In this document: in pieces, positions 12,301 through 26,485 of the stretch
How positions within the stretch are numbered: the first letter of the stretch is position 1
Layout of the letters: each line of letters begins with the position of its first letter
NCBI RefSeq assembly: GCF_027744825.2
Contig: NC_071336.1
Span: 12,463,001 to 12,527,000, forward strand
Source of the DNA: Synchiropus splendidus
Lineage: Eukaryota; Chordata; Actinopteri; Syngnathiformes; Callionymidae
DNA: 64,000 nucleotides
Direction: 5' to 3'
Notes under the pieces: generated by a model
Seen by the model: the letters and a program-made list of their open reading frames with translations, nothing else
Told to the model about the DNA's origin: nothing
Databases searched by the model: none
Position numbers and translations under genes: made by a program

Positions 12301-13458
12301 TTATGGATCGACTTCCTCAGCCCGTCAGTCTCCATCACCAGATCCAGCTGGTCGTTTTCCTCAGGCTGGCACGGCAGGCCTCGACCTGCCAGCTCGCTGA
12401 GGCGTTCGCAAAGATCTTGTTGCACTTGTAAATTGGCCACACATGCCTCCCCGGCCAGGACCTCCTCCGTCTCAGTGCAGACGGACGTAATGTCCCCTTC
12501 TCCTCGTGTGAGGTTTTCTACCTGGGCTTGAAGAACCTGGATTCACAGGCAGACTAAGTACTATCAACTATTTACTATTGCAATAGAGAGCATACAAAAT
12601 CTTTTTCCTAATTCTCTGCCTGACTTTGGTGATGTTGTTGCTGAGCAACAGCATGAAAACTAATTTGAGTTGCATCTCCACTGAGGTAAAGAATACAGTA
12701 ATCCATTCGTATTGTTGCTACAAACCTTCTGTTTAAGGCCATAAGTGACCTCCAGCTCCATCAACAGGACACTCTTTCGAACATCCAACTGTTTGTGCAG
12801 GTCTTCGATACTAGACTGGACGTCCTCTTCTATGGACGCCCGTTGAGTGTTCAACTGCTGGAGGATCTCTTTAACAAATGACAGCGCGTCGGACAGCTGA
12901 GGGAGTCTAAAGAGACAGATGAAATGTTGAAACGCTGTCAGCAGCAATTTACCTTGTTTTGTTGTTTCATGTCCAGCACCTGTTCTGAACAGCGGCCAGT
13001 CTCTCTCGCAAGGTGCGGCGTTGCTGCTCCAGAGCCTGGCTGAGAGGGACTTTTGGGTGTTCTTCATGTCCCGGCACACAGTCTTCACACAAGGCACAGT
13101 CACAGGCGGAGCAGTAGAGATCTGACACCTTGGCAGGAGTTGGTGGAGAAGGTGCAGGAGACTATCCTCAGTAAGTTTCTTATCAAAGCAACTAATTCGA
13201 TTAGAACTTGAAAATAGACACACCATATATACTTCATTTATAAAGTTTGCACATAGAAAAGTGTTTGAAAAGTGTGCTTATGCTTCTGTAAATCCTTGAA
13301 GATAATGCGATTAAGAGATTGAAGGTAGAGAGTAAATTGGTGATGTAGTTATTTCTAACCTTTCCTGCGTGCTGCAGGCAGGCGTTTTTGCCGGGCGGCG
13401 CCTCCAGGACGGTACACTCTTCACTGCTGCTGTCTGGGGAGTGTTGGTGGGCCTCCAT
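9302..13458 (-). CDS. trim2: TRIM2-type B-box / filamin / NHL protein, RING exon not found
   Basis: Exons (minus): 13458-13360, 13128-12980, 12906-12726, 12536-12277, 12204-12066, 11997-11812, 11745-11550, 11455-11352, 10796-10629, 10389-10221, 9802-9732, 9671-9531, 9454-9302. All have GT-AG sites and the frame closes, giving 671 residues from the Met at 13458; the first exon stays open further upstream. Order: B-box 2 (CLQHAG, then [13 protein letters not shown] and HEEHP), coiled coil, filamin Ig-like domain ([19 protein letters not shown]), a Lys-rich linker, and an NHL beta-propeller ending [11 protein letters not shown]. The C-terminal half is nearly identical to vertebrate TRIM2, a neuronal E3 ubiquitin ligase acting on neurofilament light chain. 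Mammalian TRIM2 is about 744 residues; the missing part is the N-terminal RING. No RING-like C3HC4 exon is visible between 13.5 kb and the next gene. The neighbouring RNF175 supports TRIM2 rather than TRIM3. Confidence 0.9.
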
Positions 13459-14375
13459 CAGCGACCCACTGCCCGAGTGGAATTGATCTCCGTACACACC
13501 CCTTGTTCTCCGCCTCAGACAGGGGTCAGGCTGAGGGTTTAGCTGGGGTTGGCTTCTTGTGGTGCCAAGTGTTGACTACAGCCAACTCCCCGTCACTTTT
13601 TTTCAATCCATTCCGTATGAATGGGTAAAACATTTAATATGCATTGATGCTGTCCCTTAATTTCTGCTTCTTTAAGTCATCCTTTGGTCGGAGATATGTT
13701 TCCTTACAAATGAGTGGAGTAAAGACAATAACAAGTGAACTTTCACTTAATGAAGGCTCCGCTGCAACCTGCAGAGGAGAGACAGAGACAGTGGTAAAAG
13801 GTTTGACACACTTCGATGACGAATTCTGGTATATTGTAAATTAAACAGATCGACCAATCACTTCTTCAAGCAATAATTCTATTAAACAATATAACAACCC
13901 TTAAAAGATATGTCATGTAAAATATGAAGTAACTGTGTCACGCAGAATGTGTGGACAATGATACTGCGAATGTAGATTTCGGCATCTCCCGCTGCTTTCA
14001 CGTACACACTGTGGAGTTGTCCCATATGTCTCTCACAGGTGTTCTGCTGCTCGTGCCGAAAATAACTCAGGGATAGTTCTGTCCACAGCCTTGAACCTAT
14101 CGAGCCCGTGAACCACAGATGGGTGGTGGGAGGGTGTGAAGGACCACTAATGGTGAAGTCAGTGTGGATACTATCATATTTCTTCAAGGACTCATAATGT
14201 AGGTCACCAAAATGTCTTCAAAGGAATGCAAAATAGACATTGAGGCGGTTGTTGCCATGGAGATAGACAGTGGCGCAATGGGATGGGGGGTTGGTACGAA
14301 ACCTGCGCTGCTCAAATCTGTAATTTCATGTGTTCGCATTAAAAATTGAAGACTTGTGTTCTTTTTGTTACCAAC

Positions 14376-14646
14376 TCACACACACAGGTTTGTATTTGGG
14401 TCTTCGTGGGGTCGGCTCAATGACATAATACTTTCCCCAGCCTCTCACCCTTGACTTAACCATCCAAAACAAATGGTTAACCTTAACCAGGACTCTGAAC
14501 CAAACTGAAACCAAATTATAATGTTAGAATCTTGATGTCTACTTCCTAAATTTACCAGCCAAAAGGTACCCACATTGGCATACGGACCTTGTGTTTTGTC
14601 AAGAATTGGTCCCCACAAGTGAGGATTAATCAGACACACACAGACA
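14376..14646. repeat. Dispersed fish repeat bounded by ACACACAG words
   Basis: The stretch starts ACACACAGGTTTGTAT and ends in GGTCCCCACAAG followed by an ACACACAG run, with CCTTAACC-type words between. This layout is typical of a common non-autonomous teleost repeat that I know from other genomes. No coding capacity was seen. Confidence 0.5.
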
Positions 14647-17399
14647 GAATGTTTTCCCATTAACCCAAACAATTTAAATACTACTAGAAATAATCACACT
14701 AATAATAATAATAATAAATAGGACACAAAACAAATTTCTGAATTTACCATGTTTAAAAACACTGCTAGACATAAACTCTGAACAAACCTCTAGTGGCAAC
14801 ATACTTTTGAAACAGAACTAATCTGAACAGAGAAGCATCACTGTTTCTGATGTCTCTCCCCAACACGTCCACTCAACGTTTCTGAGACTGGAAATGCTGC
14901 AAAGGATTGTGGGACAAGAGCAGTGCACTGTGTACATGAAGTCCTGTCTGTCTGGTGACATTCTGTAACAGCCACTAACAGCCTGTGACTCTCCTTCTCA
15001 GAGTCTTTGTTTTGTTTCTGGATGAGAGCCCGAAGGAACACATAGAGGCCAAACAATCTGAGCTAGGAAATTCAAATACATTTCATCAGTTTACAGTGGA
15101 TAGGGGGGAGGAGTCAGGCGACATGGGGGGGGGTAAGAATTCATTTGCATAGTTTAAATTTCATCCCACTCACGATCTCTTGAGGTTTAAAAATGGTTTT
15201 GTGGGTCTCAGGGACAAATTAGTGTGTGTAGTGTGTATCAGTGTAAATTGGCAAATGCACGTGACAAAATGAAAGCGTTTCAGGGTGGTTGAGTTTGGAT
15301 TGTTGTCAGAATCGGACAACATTGAATGTGTGGTGCTTTACATAGTCTACATCCTCTTTGCCAAGTAAAAAAAAAAAAAACTTGTGAATGATTTTACATT
15401 CTCCCACAAGTTTTTCTCTTTATCATTATAATCATTTGGTTTGTTTTGCTCTGTTGTTAAACCAAAGAAAATGATAGTTTGCCCATGTTGAACATCATCC
15501 CTAGTGGTAATAATTATTTTGTTATTAATAATAATAATTATCAATTATTTAAGCGAGGAGCGCCACCTACTGAGGTCAGAAAATGAAGACGGTCTCATGA
15601 AGCCTTATCAGCCCATCGCTACGCATACATGTCCTCACCTACACTATGTTGCTCCATTATGTTGAGAATCAGACCTTCATAACACTAACTCTGTTGTGTG
15701 ATGTCACTGGGGAAAATAAAGCTGACACTGAAGTCAGGCACAGTAACCTGATCTCAGTCCTTCTGTGTTCCCGTGGGAATGTCCACTCTTGCTGTGTGTT
15801 TCTCCATTAGTTCTCTTCTTGGATGTGATTCAGCCAATTCTAAATCGGTGACCTTAATTGTTACGTCATGAACGCAGTAAAACACTAATACAAGGAACAC
15901 ATTTAAAAAAAGAATGAAAGAATGCTCATTTCAAGCTCCTCCAATTCATTGTAAATGTGTTTCATGACAAGTTATATGACAATATAACTATTAAACCACA
16001 TCGCTTCATCTGTTCTTACATTATACTGAGATTGATGTGACAGTTCTAGGCATTTCTGCCCTCTATGCTCACTGTACATATTGTTCAGAGCAGTGTGCAG
16101 CTGTGCAGCTGTGCATAAACTTGTGTCTGTGACACAGTTTAGTAGCAGTGTTCTTTGGTCCAAGACCAAGATGGAATCCTGAATGCTGAGATTAGTGGCT
16201 CATTCGCTGAAACAATCATCATCCAGGATACTAACCAGCACTCTCATTGTCGTGTCTCATGCCTCAACCTGTCATCTGCCACATACAAACAGTAAAAAGC
16301 AAATGATATGTCCCAGAATAAAATGAGAAATCCGTAATGCCAGGAAAAGCCATCCATGATATGGCAAGGGATTACTGTAAGTCATAGACAGAACAATGTT
16401 TGATCTTATCTCCCCACAGGCTCCTTCACTGCTTCATCCTCTGTGCCTTTAAAAGTGCTGTGAACCTTGTGTAAAACAATAACTCTTTGCTGTGAGTAGA
16501 GACAGATGTTGCAATAAACAATGATAAATCTGGCCAAAAGAAAACGCAGTCAAAGTCGTGTACTTTAACATTGATAGTTCTTATATACTGAATGTGGAGC
16601 CATTGAGGCTGAAGAGAAATGAACGAGAAAACAAGTATTATTAGTATGTTTTGAGAAATGTTAAAGCAACAATACAGAAATAATGTGTTGGATCATATGA
16701 CATTAGGGCAAAAACCAAATGTGTTTTCACCTGAGTTTGTCGGGTCTGATCCAACAGATGAGAGTGCTGTTGCTGAAGAGGTCCATGATGATTGTGATGG
16801 AGCAGTGTTGGAGCATGCAGTCCAGTTCTTAAAGACCACTAACAGTTCCTAACTTTTCAACATGTTACTCAACACTCTGAACAACACTGTTAGATGCTCT
16901 TTCAAATATTTCCAGTCACTGTAGCCGGCAGCTTCAGAAGCATAGTCGAACACATGAGCTCCTATTGTCCTTGATTTATGGACTGTCAGTCGCCACCTTG
17001 TTTCTCCAGCTTGAGATGACGCACCTGCAGTAACTGCTAGCAGGATGCTAAGTGCAGGCCTAAAGCATACACACAGACCAACACTCACGCAACGTACACA
17101 CATATTTGATCTCTTTTGAATCTGAGGTGTCTCTATTCTTGAGCTCATGGTCATCCTTGCTGTTGCATCTGCTTCCTCTCATCACTCCACCATCACCCCA
17201 CTCCTCTGAACGACCTGATGCAGATGCTGCTGCCATCCCCAAACGTTCCTCCGTGACCATATGTTTCTCCTCCATACATCCTGTCATTCCAAATAAGCAA
17301 ACATGGGACCTACCTTGCATTTTGACAGTCAGCATGTGAGTGTGCTCCAGCCTGCAGCCATGGCGTCATGATAGCTTCTTGTTTTCTCCCTCTCCTCGG

Positions 17400-17443
17400 T
17401 GTGTGTGTGTGTGTGGGTGTGTGTGTGTGGGTGTGTGAGTGTG
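17400..17443. repeat. GT microsatellite
   Basis: Interrupted (GT)n tract with GGGT interruptions. Confidence 0.9.
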
Positions 17444-17987
17444 AGGGGGGGCATCATCGTCACGGCAACACCAGCAGCTTGCAGCAGCAGCGGTCTGGTG
17501 GAGGGGGATGCGAAGAGAGCTGTCGCATCCTCCAATGGGAGCAGGGCAGGATGAGACTGAGACAGAGGATTGGTTTATCGCTTTATCAGTCAGAGATTAA
17601 CGTTCATATCCCCTTTCTCATAGATAATCATGGTTTTCATTTGGTCTGGTTTGGTTTTATATATTTAACAGGTTATATAAAAAATAAAAAAAAAGAACTG
17701 TGTGTATTGGCGGAGACATTCATTGCGCAAAAAACTAGTATACCAGTCCCTATTGTGAAAAAAAAAAAAACAAGTGAAGACGGGCCGCATAAATGATTTT
17801 CACTCTTTTACAGTTTTCAATACTTTTCATTCAATTCATTTAACAACTGGTGTGTTGCGCCCTCTCTGTCCTTTTCCCCCCCACCGAGACATGCGTCTGC
17901 CATTCATTTCCCAATCGATAGGTGACGCTGTTCGCAGTCAAAGCTGCTGTAATGTCACTGGCGAATAAGAGCTTCGGCGTCGGTAGC

Positions 17988-18012
17988 TGCCTCCTCTTTC
18001 CTAGCGCGGTGA
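17988..18012 (+). promoter_or_regulatory. Candidate 5'TOP start of the snoRNA host gene
   Basis: CTGCCTCCTCTTTCCTAGCG surrounds the inferred start. A cytosine start followed by a pyrimidine tract is the TOP signature of ribosomal-protein and snoRNA-host genes. The exact start base is inferred. No TATA box is evident upstream. Confidence 0.5.
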
Positions 18013-19522
18013 CGGTAGCTGCCAGAAGCGAAAGCAAAGTACCTGTAAGTATGACTGAGAACTCAGTTTTTCCCTCGAAATATTGACCTCTTTTATCCAT
18101 AAATACACTTAACTTTTACTTTAATGGATATACACGACTAGGCAGCGTTTTATTTTCGCGGATGGTCTTGGATTATACTGCGTCTGCAGGAGTCTTGTTC
18201 ACGGTTCTTCTAATGACGAATTGTGTTGTTGAAGTTCTGGTCAAAGTTTTTACTGTAAAACTTCTGCGATCTAGTTTGTAGTTGTAATTCTGTGATGATG
18301 TTCCCACGTGGCTTTGCCGCAGTTGTGACCTTTATCGAAGGAGACCTGGGCCGTGTATTGTTTGTCCACGATACGTTGTGTAGTTCGTGTGACATGAACG
18401 AAATGTCCTTTTTAGTGTGAAGATTTGTGACAATGTATGTGATGTGATGCATTGTTTTTTGTTTTTTTTATCACTGTGTACATGCGTGACTAAAATAGTT
18501 CTTGGTGTGTTTTCAGATAACTACAACATGCCAGAGTCACGTGCCGAGTGTTGCCCGCTGCATGAGGAAGGTGAGATTCATGTTGCTTAAGTTTTTATGA
18601 CTTATTGAACCTCGCATGCATTATATTTCATTCAGGTCTGCCATCTAGTGTCGCACATTGTGTAATGACTTTACACTCGGGCTGTAACTATTTAAAACAG
18701 TTATTTGGTGATTTCTTGTATTATATATTCTGGTTAATCGATTATTTTAATGTATTATTTTTCATTAAATACGTTTATTTTCAACCTATTCAAGATCACA
18801 ACTACTTTATTCATAGACTTCACAAAGTGCAGAAACAAGTTCTTCCTTGAACATCCTGTACTTGTTAAAAGTAGTAATATTAATAATAATTAGAAAATTA
18901 AAATGGACTAACACAGAATATTTATGACTCCTAATTATATACTTTTTTAAATTGAAGTTTAAAGAAAGATGTATGCTTAAAGGGGGTGTGAGTACATAAA
19001 AGGTTCATTAATAAAAATAAAAAAAAATGTATATCATGAAATGTAATGGAGAGTCTGATCAGCCCCACTGTGCCTCACTGTTTGTGCTGTGGCTCAGAGC
19101 TGTCAAACAAGTGTGTGAAATAGTTGAAGACAAGAAACCGGGATGGTTATTTCATGTATTCGCTTGTGTCTCTCATCTTCATTAAGTATGTTAAATGTGT
19201 TATTGAAATGACACGAATGCCAGAGTGCTCCTTGCTGACTTGCATGTGAACATGCACAGCGAGACTATCACTGGTTGGGATGTGTACTTGGTACCCGTGT
19301 CCTGTCTGACAGCTTCATTGGTAACCAGTCTATGCAGCTGTCTTTCCTCTGCTCCACACAAAGTTGACTTTTCTTTTTTCTTTTTTTTTTTATACCCGAA
19401 CTTGCCCTTCAGTATAGAAATGGTGCAACACATAAGAAAATTTGCGGCCCGCACGTTTAGTAATCATCAATTCATTGTTGCAGCCCTAGTTTGCACATTG
19501 ATGAGCCAAAGCCTTTGGTCTT

Positions 19523-19618
19523 GTTCGCTATGATGATGTGTTTTCCTGCCATTCGTAGTTTCCACCAGAGGTCTAGCGACCAAAGATGGCACAACCTTCC
19601 TTGGATGTCTGAGCGAAC
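19523..19618 (+). ncRNA. snord14: C/D snoRNA U14-like, copy 1
   Basis: Terminal stem GTTCGCT pairs with AGCGAAC. The C box is ATGATGA (19530-19536) and the D box CTGA (19609-19612). It contains both conserved U14 blocks: CATTCGTAGTTTCCACCAGA, which pairs with 18S rRNA and guides methylation, and TTCCTTGGATGTCTGAGCG, needed for 18S processing. The D box is 80 bases before the acceptor of exon 3. Core sequence is identical to copy 5. Confidence 0.93.
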
Positions 19619-19782
19619 TTCAACACCACAAGCCTGTGTCCCCATTTGTTGTTTTCCTACACCCATTTGTAACTGTTGCCTCTTGTTTTTAGGGTCATTG
19701 GTTTGGTTGCGGTCACATGGAGTGAAAAACGCTGACAATGATACAGGTATGTTTCTTGACAAGGAAGCTAGTGATGCCATGT

Positions 19783-19878
19783 GTCGCTATGATGATGTTT
19801 TTGTCGTGCCATTCGTAGTTTCCACCAGAGGTCTCACGACCAAAGATGGCCCAAACCTTCCTTGGATGTCTGAGCGAA
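19783..19878 (+). ncRNA. snord14: C/D snoRNA U14-like, copy 2
   Basis: C box ATGATGA (19789-19795), D box CTGA (19870-19873), terminal stem TCGCT/AGCGA. Both U14 conserved blocks are intact. It differs from copy 1 at a few loop positions (CGTGCC in place of CCTGCC, and CTCACGACC). The D box is 76 bases before the exon 4 acceptor. Confidence 0.92.
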
Positions 19879-20086
19879 CTTTAATGCCACGCGCTTGTGT
19901 GCTAATTTCTTTTTCTATACCTGAGCGTAACTTTTACTTCTTGTCTCAGGTTGATCGTCCCAATCGCCATGTTGAGCCAAGAGTGCTGGCATAATACAGG
20001 TATGTGACTTTGCTTCAGCTAACCAGTATTTTGACAGTCGACTGTCGACTAGTTGAAACAGCCCTTGACTTTGAAATGCTGCCATG

Positions 20087-20182
20087 AGTCGCTGTGATGA
20101 TGTGTTTTCCTGCCATTCGTAGTTTCCACCAGAGGTCTAACGACCAAAGATGGCACGAACCTTCCTTGGATGTCTGAGCGAA
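20087..20182 (+). ncRNA. snord14: C/D snoRNA U14-like, copy 3
   Basis: C box GTGATGA (20094-20100), D box CTGA (20174-20177), stem GTCGCT/AGCGAA. Both U14 blocks are intact. The D box is 107 bases before the exon 5 acceptor, the longest spacing in the set. Confidence 0.92.
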
Positions 20183-20365
20183 AACTTAAACCTTGCTTTG
20201 TGCCTTGGGCTCTATACTTGAAACCATCAGCGTAACTATGGGTAACCTGTCTTTCCCATGTGTAATCACTTGTCTCTTCCACAGGGAGGATGCGCTTGTG
20301 GTTACATTGGTGTCTGTTGTAACACAGCTCCACGTTCAGGTAAGCATCTTGGACACATCTGTGTG

Positions 20366-20461
20366 GTTCGCTGTGATGATGTGTTTTCCTGCCATTCGTA
20401 GTTTCCACCAGAGGTCTTGCGACCAAAGATGGCACAACCTTCCTTGGATGTCTGAGCGAAC
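20366..20461 (+). ncRNA. snord14: C/D snoRNA U14-like, copy 4
   Basis: C box GTGATGA (20373-20379), D box CTGA (20452-20455), stem GTTCGCT/AGCGAAC. Both U14 blocks are intact. The D box is 77 bases before the exon 6 acceptor. Confidence 0.93.
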
Positions 20462-21001
20462 TTTAATGCCACACGCTTGTTCACCAGTTTGGGTTTCCTC
20501 TACCCAAATATAACGTCCGCTTCTTGTCTCAGGTTCATCGCTGTGATCTTCATGTTGAGTGAAGAGTGCTGACATCATACAGGTATTTGACTTTGATCCG
20601 ACTGCAACTTAATCATTTCAATTGTTTTGTCACCAAGTACCGTTACAGTTAGACGAGTAGTTGGCATTGGGTTGACAATGTCTAGAAATAAAAGATGTAT
20701 ACAAATTGTTAGCTTGTATATTGTTAAATTAAACTTCATATTTGCTCAAAACATGTTGTGAAGGGTATGTGTCCTTTGATCTGTACTTTATGAGATGGCC
20801 CCTTACTTTCAATGTTGTGGGTCATGATGGTCACAAAGCCTCAGTCATGTCTCCCTGGACTGTGGATAGTGCTGAGAATGATGCCGCTACTAAGTCAACT
20901 CATGAACCCGCCGGTGACCATTATGATAGTCAATCGTATTTGACAATGACCACTACTTATTGCAGCCCTAGACTTAGAGGTAAAAGCCATTGATGCCATG
21001 T

Positions 21002-21095
21002 GTCGCTATGATGATGTGTTTTCCTGCCATTCGTAGTTTCCACCAGAGGTCTAGCGACCAAAGATGGCACAACCTTCCTTGGATGTCTGAGCGAC
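21002..21095 (+). ncRNA. snord14: C/D snoRNA U14-like, copy 5
   Basis: C box ATGATGA (21008-21014), D box CTGA (21087-21090), stem GTCGCT/AGCGAC. The core from stem to stem is identical to copy 1 although the flanks differ. The D box is 58 bases before the exon 7 acceptor. Confidence 0.93.
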
Positions 21096-21246
21096 CACAT
21101 CATTGATGTCTTCAGCATGTGTTTTCTGATGAATTCTTTCTCTTTTAGACAATGTGAACTGCCACCGCTGGATTGCTGGATACTTCTTGCTGGGGTTTTA
21201 TTCAAGCAGGTGCGTCTGTTTTCCGCTGACAAAGGTTGAGCTGGAG

Positions 21247-21345
21247 AGTCGCTATGCTGATGTTTTTGTCCTGCCATTCGTAGTTTCCACCAGAGGTCTT
21301 GCGACCAAAGATGGCACATACCTTCCTTGGATGTCTGAGCGAACT
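21247..21345 (+). ncRNA. snord14: C/D snoRNA U14-like, copy 6, altered C box
   Basis: Both U14 conserved blocks and the D box CTGA (21335-21338) are present, with stem GTCGCT/AGCGAA. The C box reads ATGCTGA (21254-21260), breaking the RUGAUGA consensus at its fourth base, so kink-turn formation and protein binding may be weak. It may be a decaying copy. Confidence 0.85.
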
Positions 21346-21611
21346 AAAAGCTCATGTTGTTACTCCTTTGATATATTTGCTTTTCTGATTCCTCTCTTAT
21401 TCTTGCAGGATGTCAGCAATTGAGGACTTCAATGGCAGTTTTCTCTAGTGCAAAGTGAAGATGAATATGGAGTGCGACTAGATTTTATGAAACCAATGTG
21501 GAGCTGGATGTTGCCCGGGCTAAAGGCGACCTTTTGAAGCTACTTCCTCTATGACATGGCAATAGATGAGAATGGCTGTAAATGGATTGACAAACTTTGT
21601 ATCGTATCTGT

Positions 21612-21738
21612 ATCGGACCGTCGTGGTGAAGAGGGAGCTGAGTCGCAAGACGAAGCTCTCGATTTACCGATCGGCTTCCTTGCTCCGAATGCTGCCTCCG
21701 CGACCCGACCCCGGATAAGCGACAGAAGAAAGTGAAGG
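21612..21738 (+). repeat. LINE-derived fragment inside the last host exon
   Basis: In one frame the stretch near 21621-21690 reads VVVKRELSRKTKLSIYRS, which resembles the end of reverse transcriptases of fish non-LTR elements. It then runs into CTGCCTCCGCGACCCGACCC and GGATAAGCG, a familiar 3' tail of such elements. Assignment is from memory. The fragment is short and frame-broken. Confidence 0.5.
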
Positions 21739-22232
21739 TGTGATTCAAAGACACCATCAGAGCTGTTTTTGATGACCTGTTCTGATGTATTGTGTATTAG
21801 ATGTATTATAAGAAACTGGAAAAGCATGATGCACTGGCTGCAGTTGTTTCAAGAGCCTTTCATGTGATCTTTGTAACGCGGCTTCTGTGGGAAATTAAAG
21901 TAGGTTCATTACGTTACATTGTGTGGGTTTTTTTTTTTAGAGGTGAAACTTTTGTCTGTACCATTTACCTCAGTCTGTACTAAAATTATGTTAAAATTGC
22001 ATTTGGGTCATTTAATTGTGCATATCTGTTACTGTACTAAAAGCTCTCAAGACAAAAAGAGCCAAGAAAATCTTTAATGCTTTTAATAGCGTAAAATGTC
22101 CGAATTCGCTTTTCGTACTTTTGGACCTCCCGAGATGCCACACTAGCGTGGTCGGTGGGGGAAGGTGCCGATGTTTGTATTTCTGACTGAAGCTCTCATT
22201 TTAAGTGGCATTTCACGGGGAGATATCTAGCT

Positions 22233-26485
<4,253 letters not shown>

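Larger units (their letters stand above)
13459..17990. other. Region upstream of the TRIM2-type gene, no RING exon seen
   Basis: I searched both strands for the RING exon expected 5' of the TRIM2 B-box exon and found none. Contents seen are a fish-type dispersed repeat at about 14376-14646, a fragment of the local MITE family at about 15551-15620 and a GT microsatellite at 17400-17443. A minus-strand GT donor near 17312 (GCAAG then GTAGGT) with an ATTGG box near 17535 might mark an alternative first exon of the TRIM2-type gene, but I cannot join it in frame. Confidence 0.35.
17991..21899 (+). ncRNA. snoRNA host gene carrying six U14-like snoRNAs
   Basis: Exons read from splice sites: about 17991-18044, 18517-18570, 19693-19746, 19950-19999, 20285-20339, 20533-20582, 21149-21209 and 21409 to about 21899 (ATTAAA at 21894). 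Each of introns 2-7 contains one C/D snoRNA whose D box lies 58-107 bases before the acceptor, close to the usual 65-85 base spacing of intronic vertebrate C/D snoRNAs. The exons are short (50-61 bases between snoRNAs) and share no long open frame, so the spliced RNA is probably a by-product. Exons 4 and 6 are both exactly 50 bases and match at 38 positions, sharing CATGTTGAG and AGAGTGCTG, so intron-plus-exon units were duplicated. The start region is pyrimidine-rich (CTCCTCTTTCC), as in 5'TOP host genes such as GAS5. I know no counterpart between mammalian TRIM2 and RNF175. Confidence 0.82.

Noticed and set aside
13882..14187. Open frame upstream of the TRIM2-type gene as the missing N-terminus
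   Set aside because: It has no RING cysteine/histidine pattern and cannot be spliced in frame to the B-box exon.
18288..18345. Additional C/D snoRNA in host intron 1 (GTGATGATG)
   Set aside because: The C-box-like word has no D box CTGA at a suitable distance and no terminal stem, and the U14 blocks are absent.
20966..20979. A 14-base exon of the snoRNA host between copies 4 and 5
   Set aside because: TGCAG before and GTAAAAG after give splice-like edges, but so short an exon is unlikely without transcript support.
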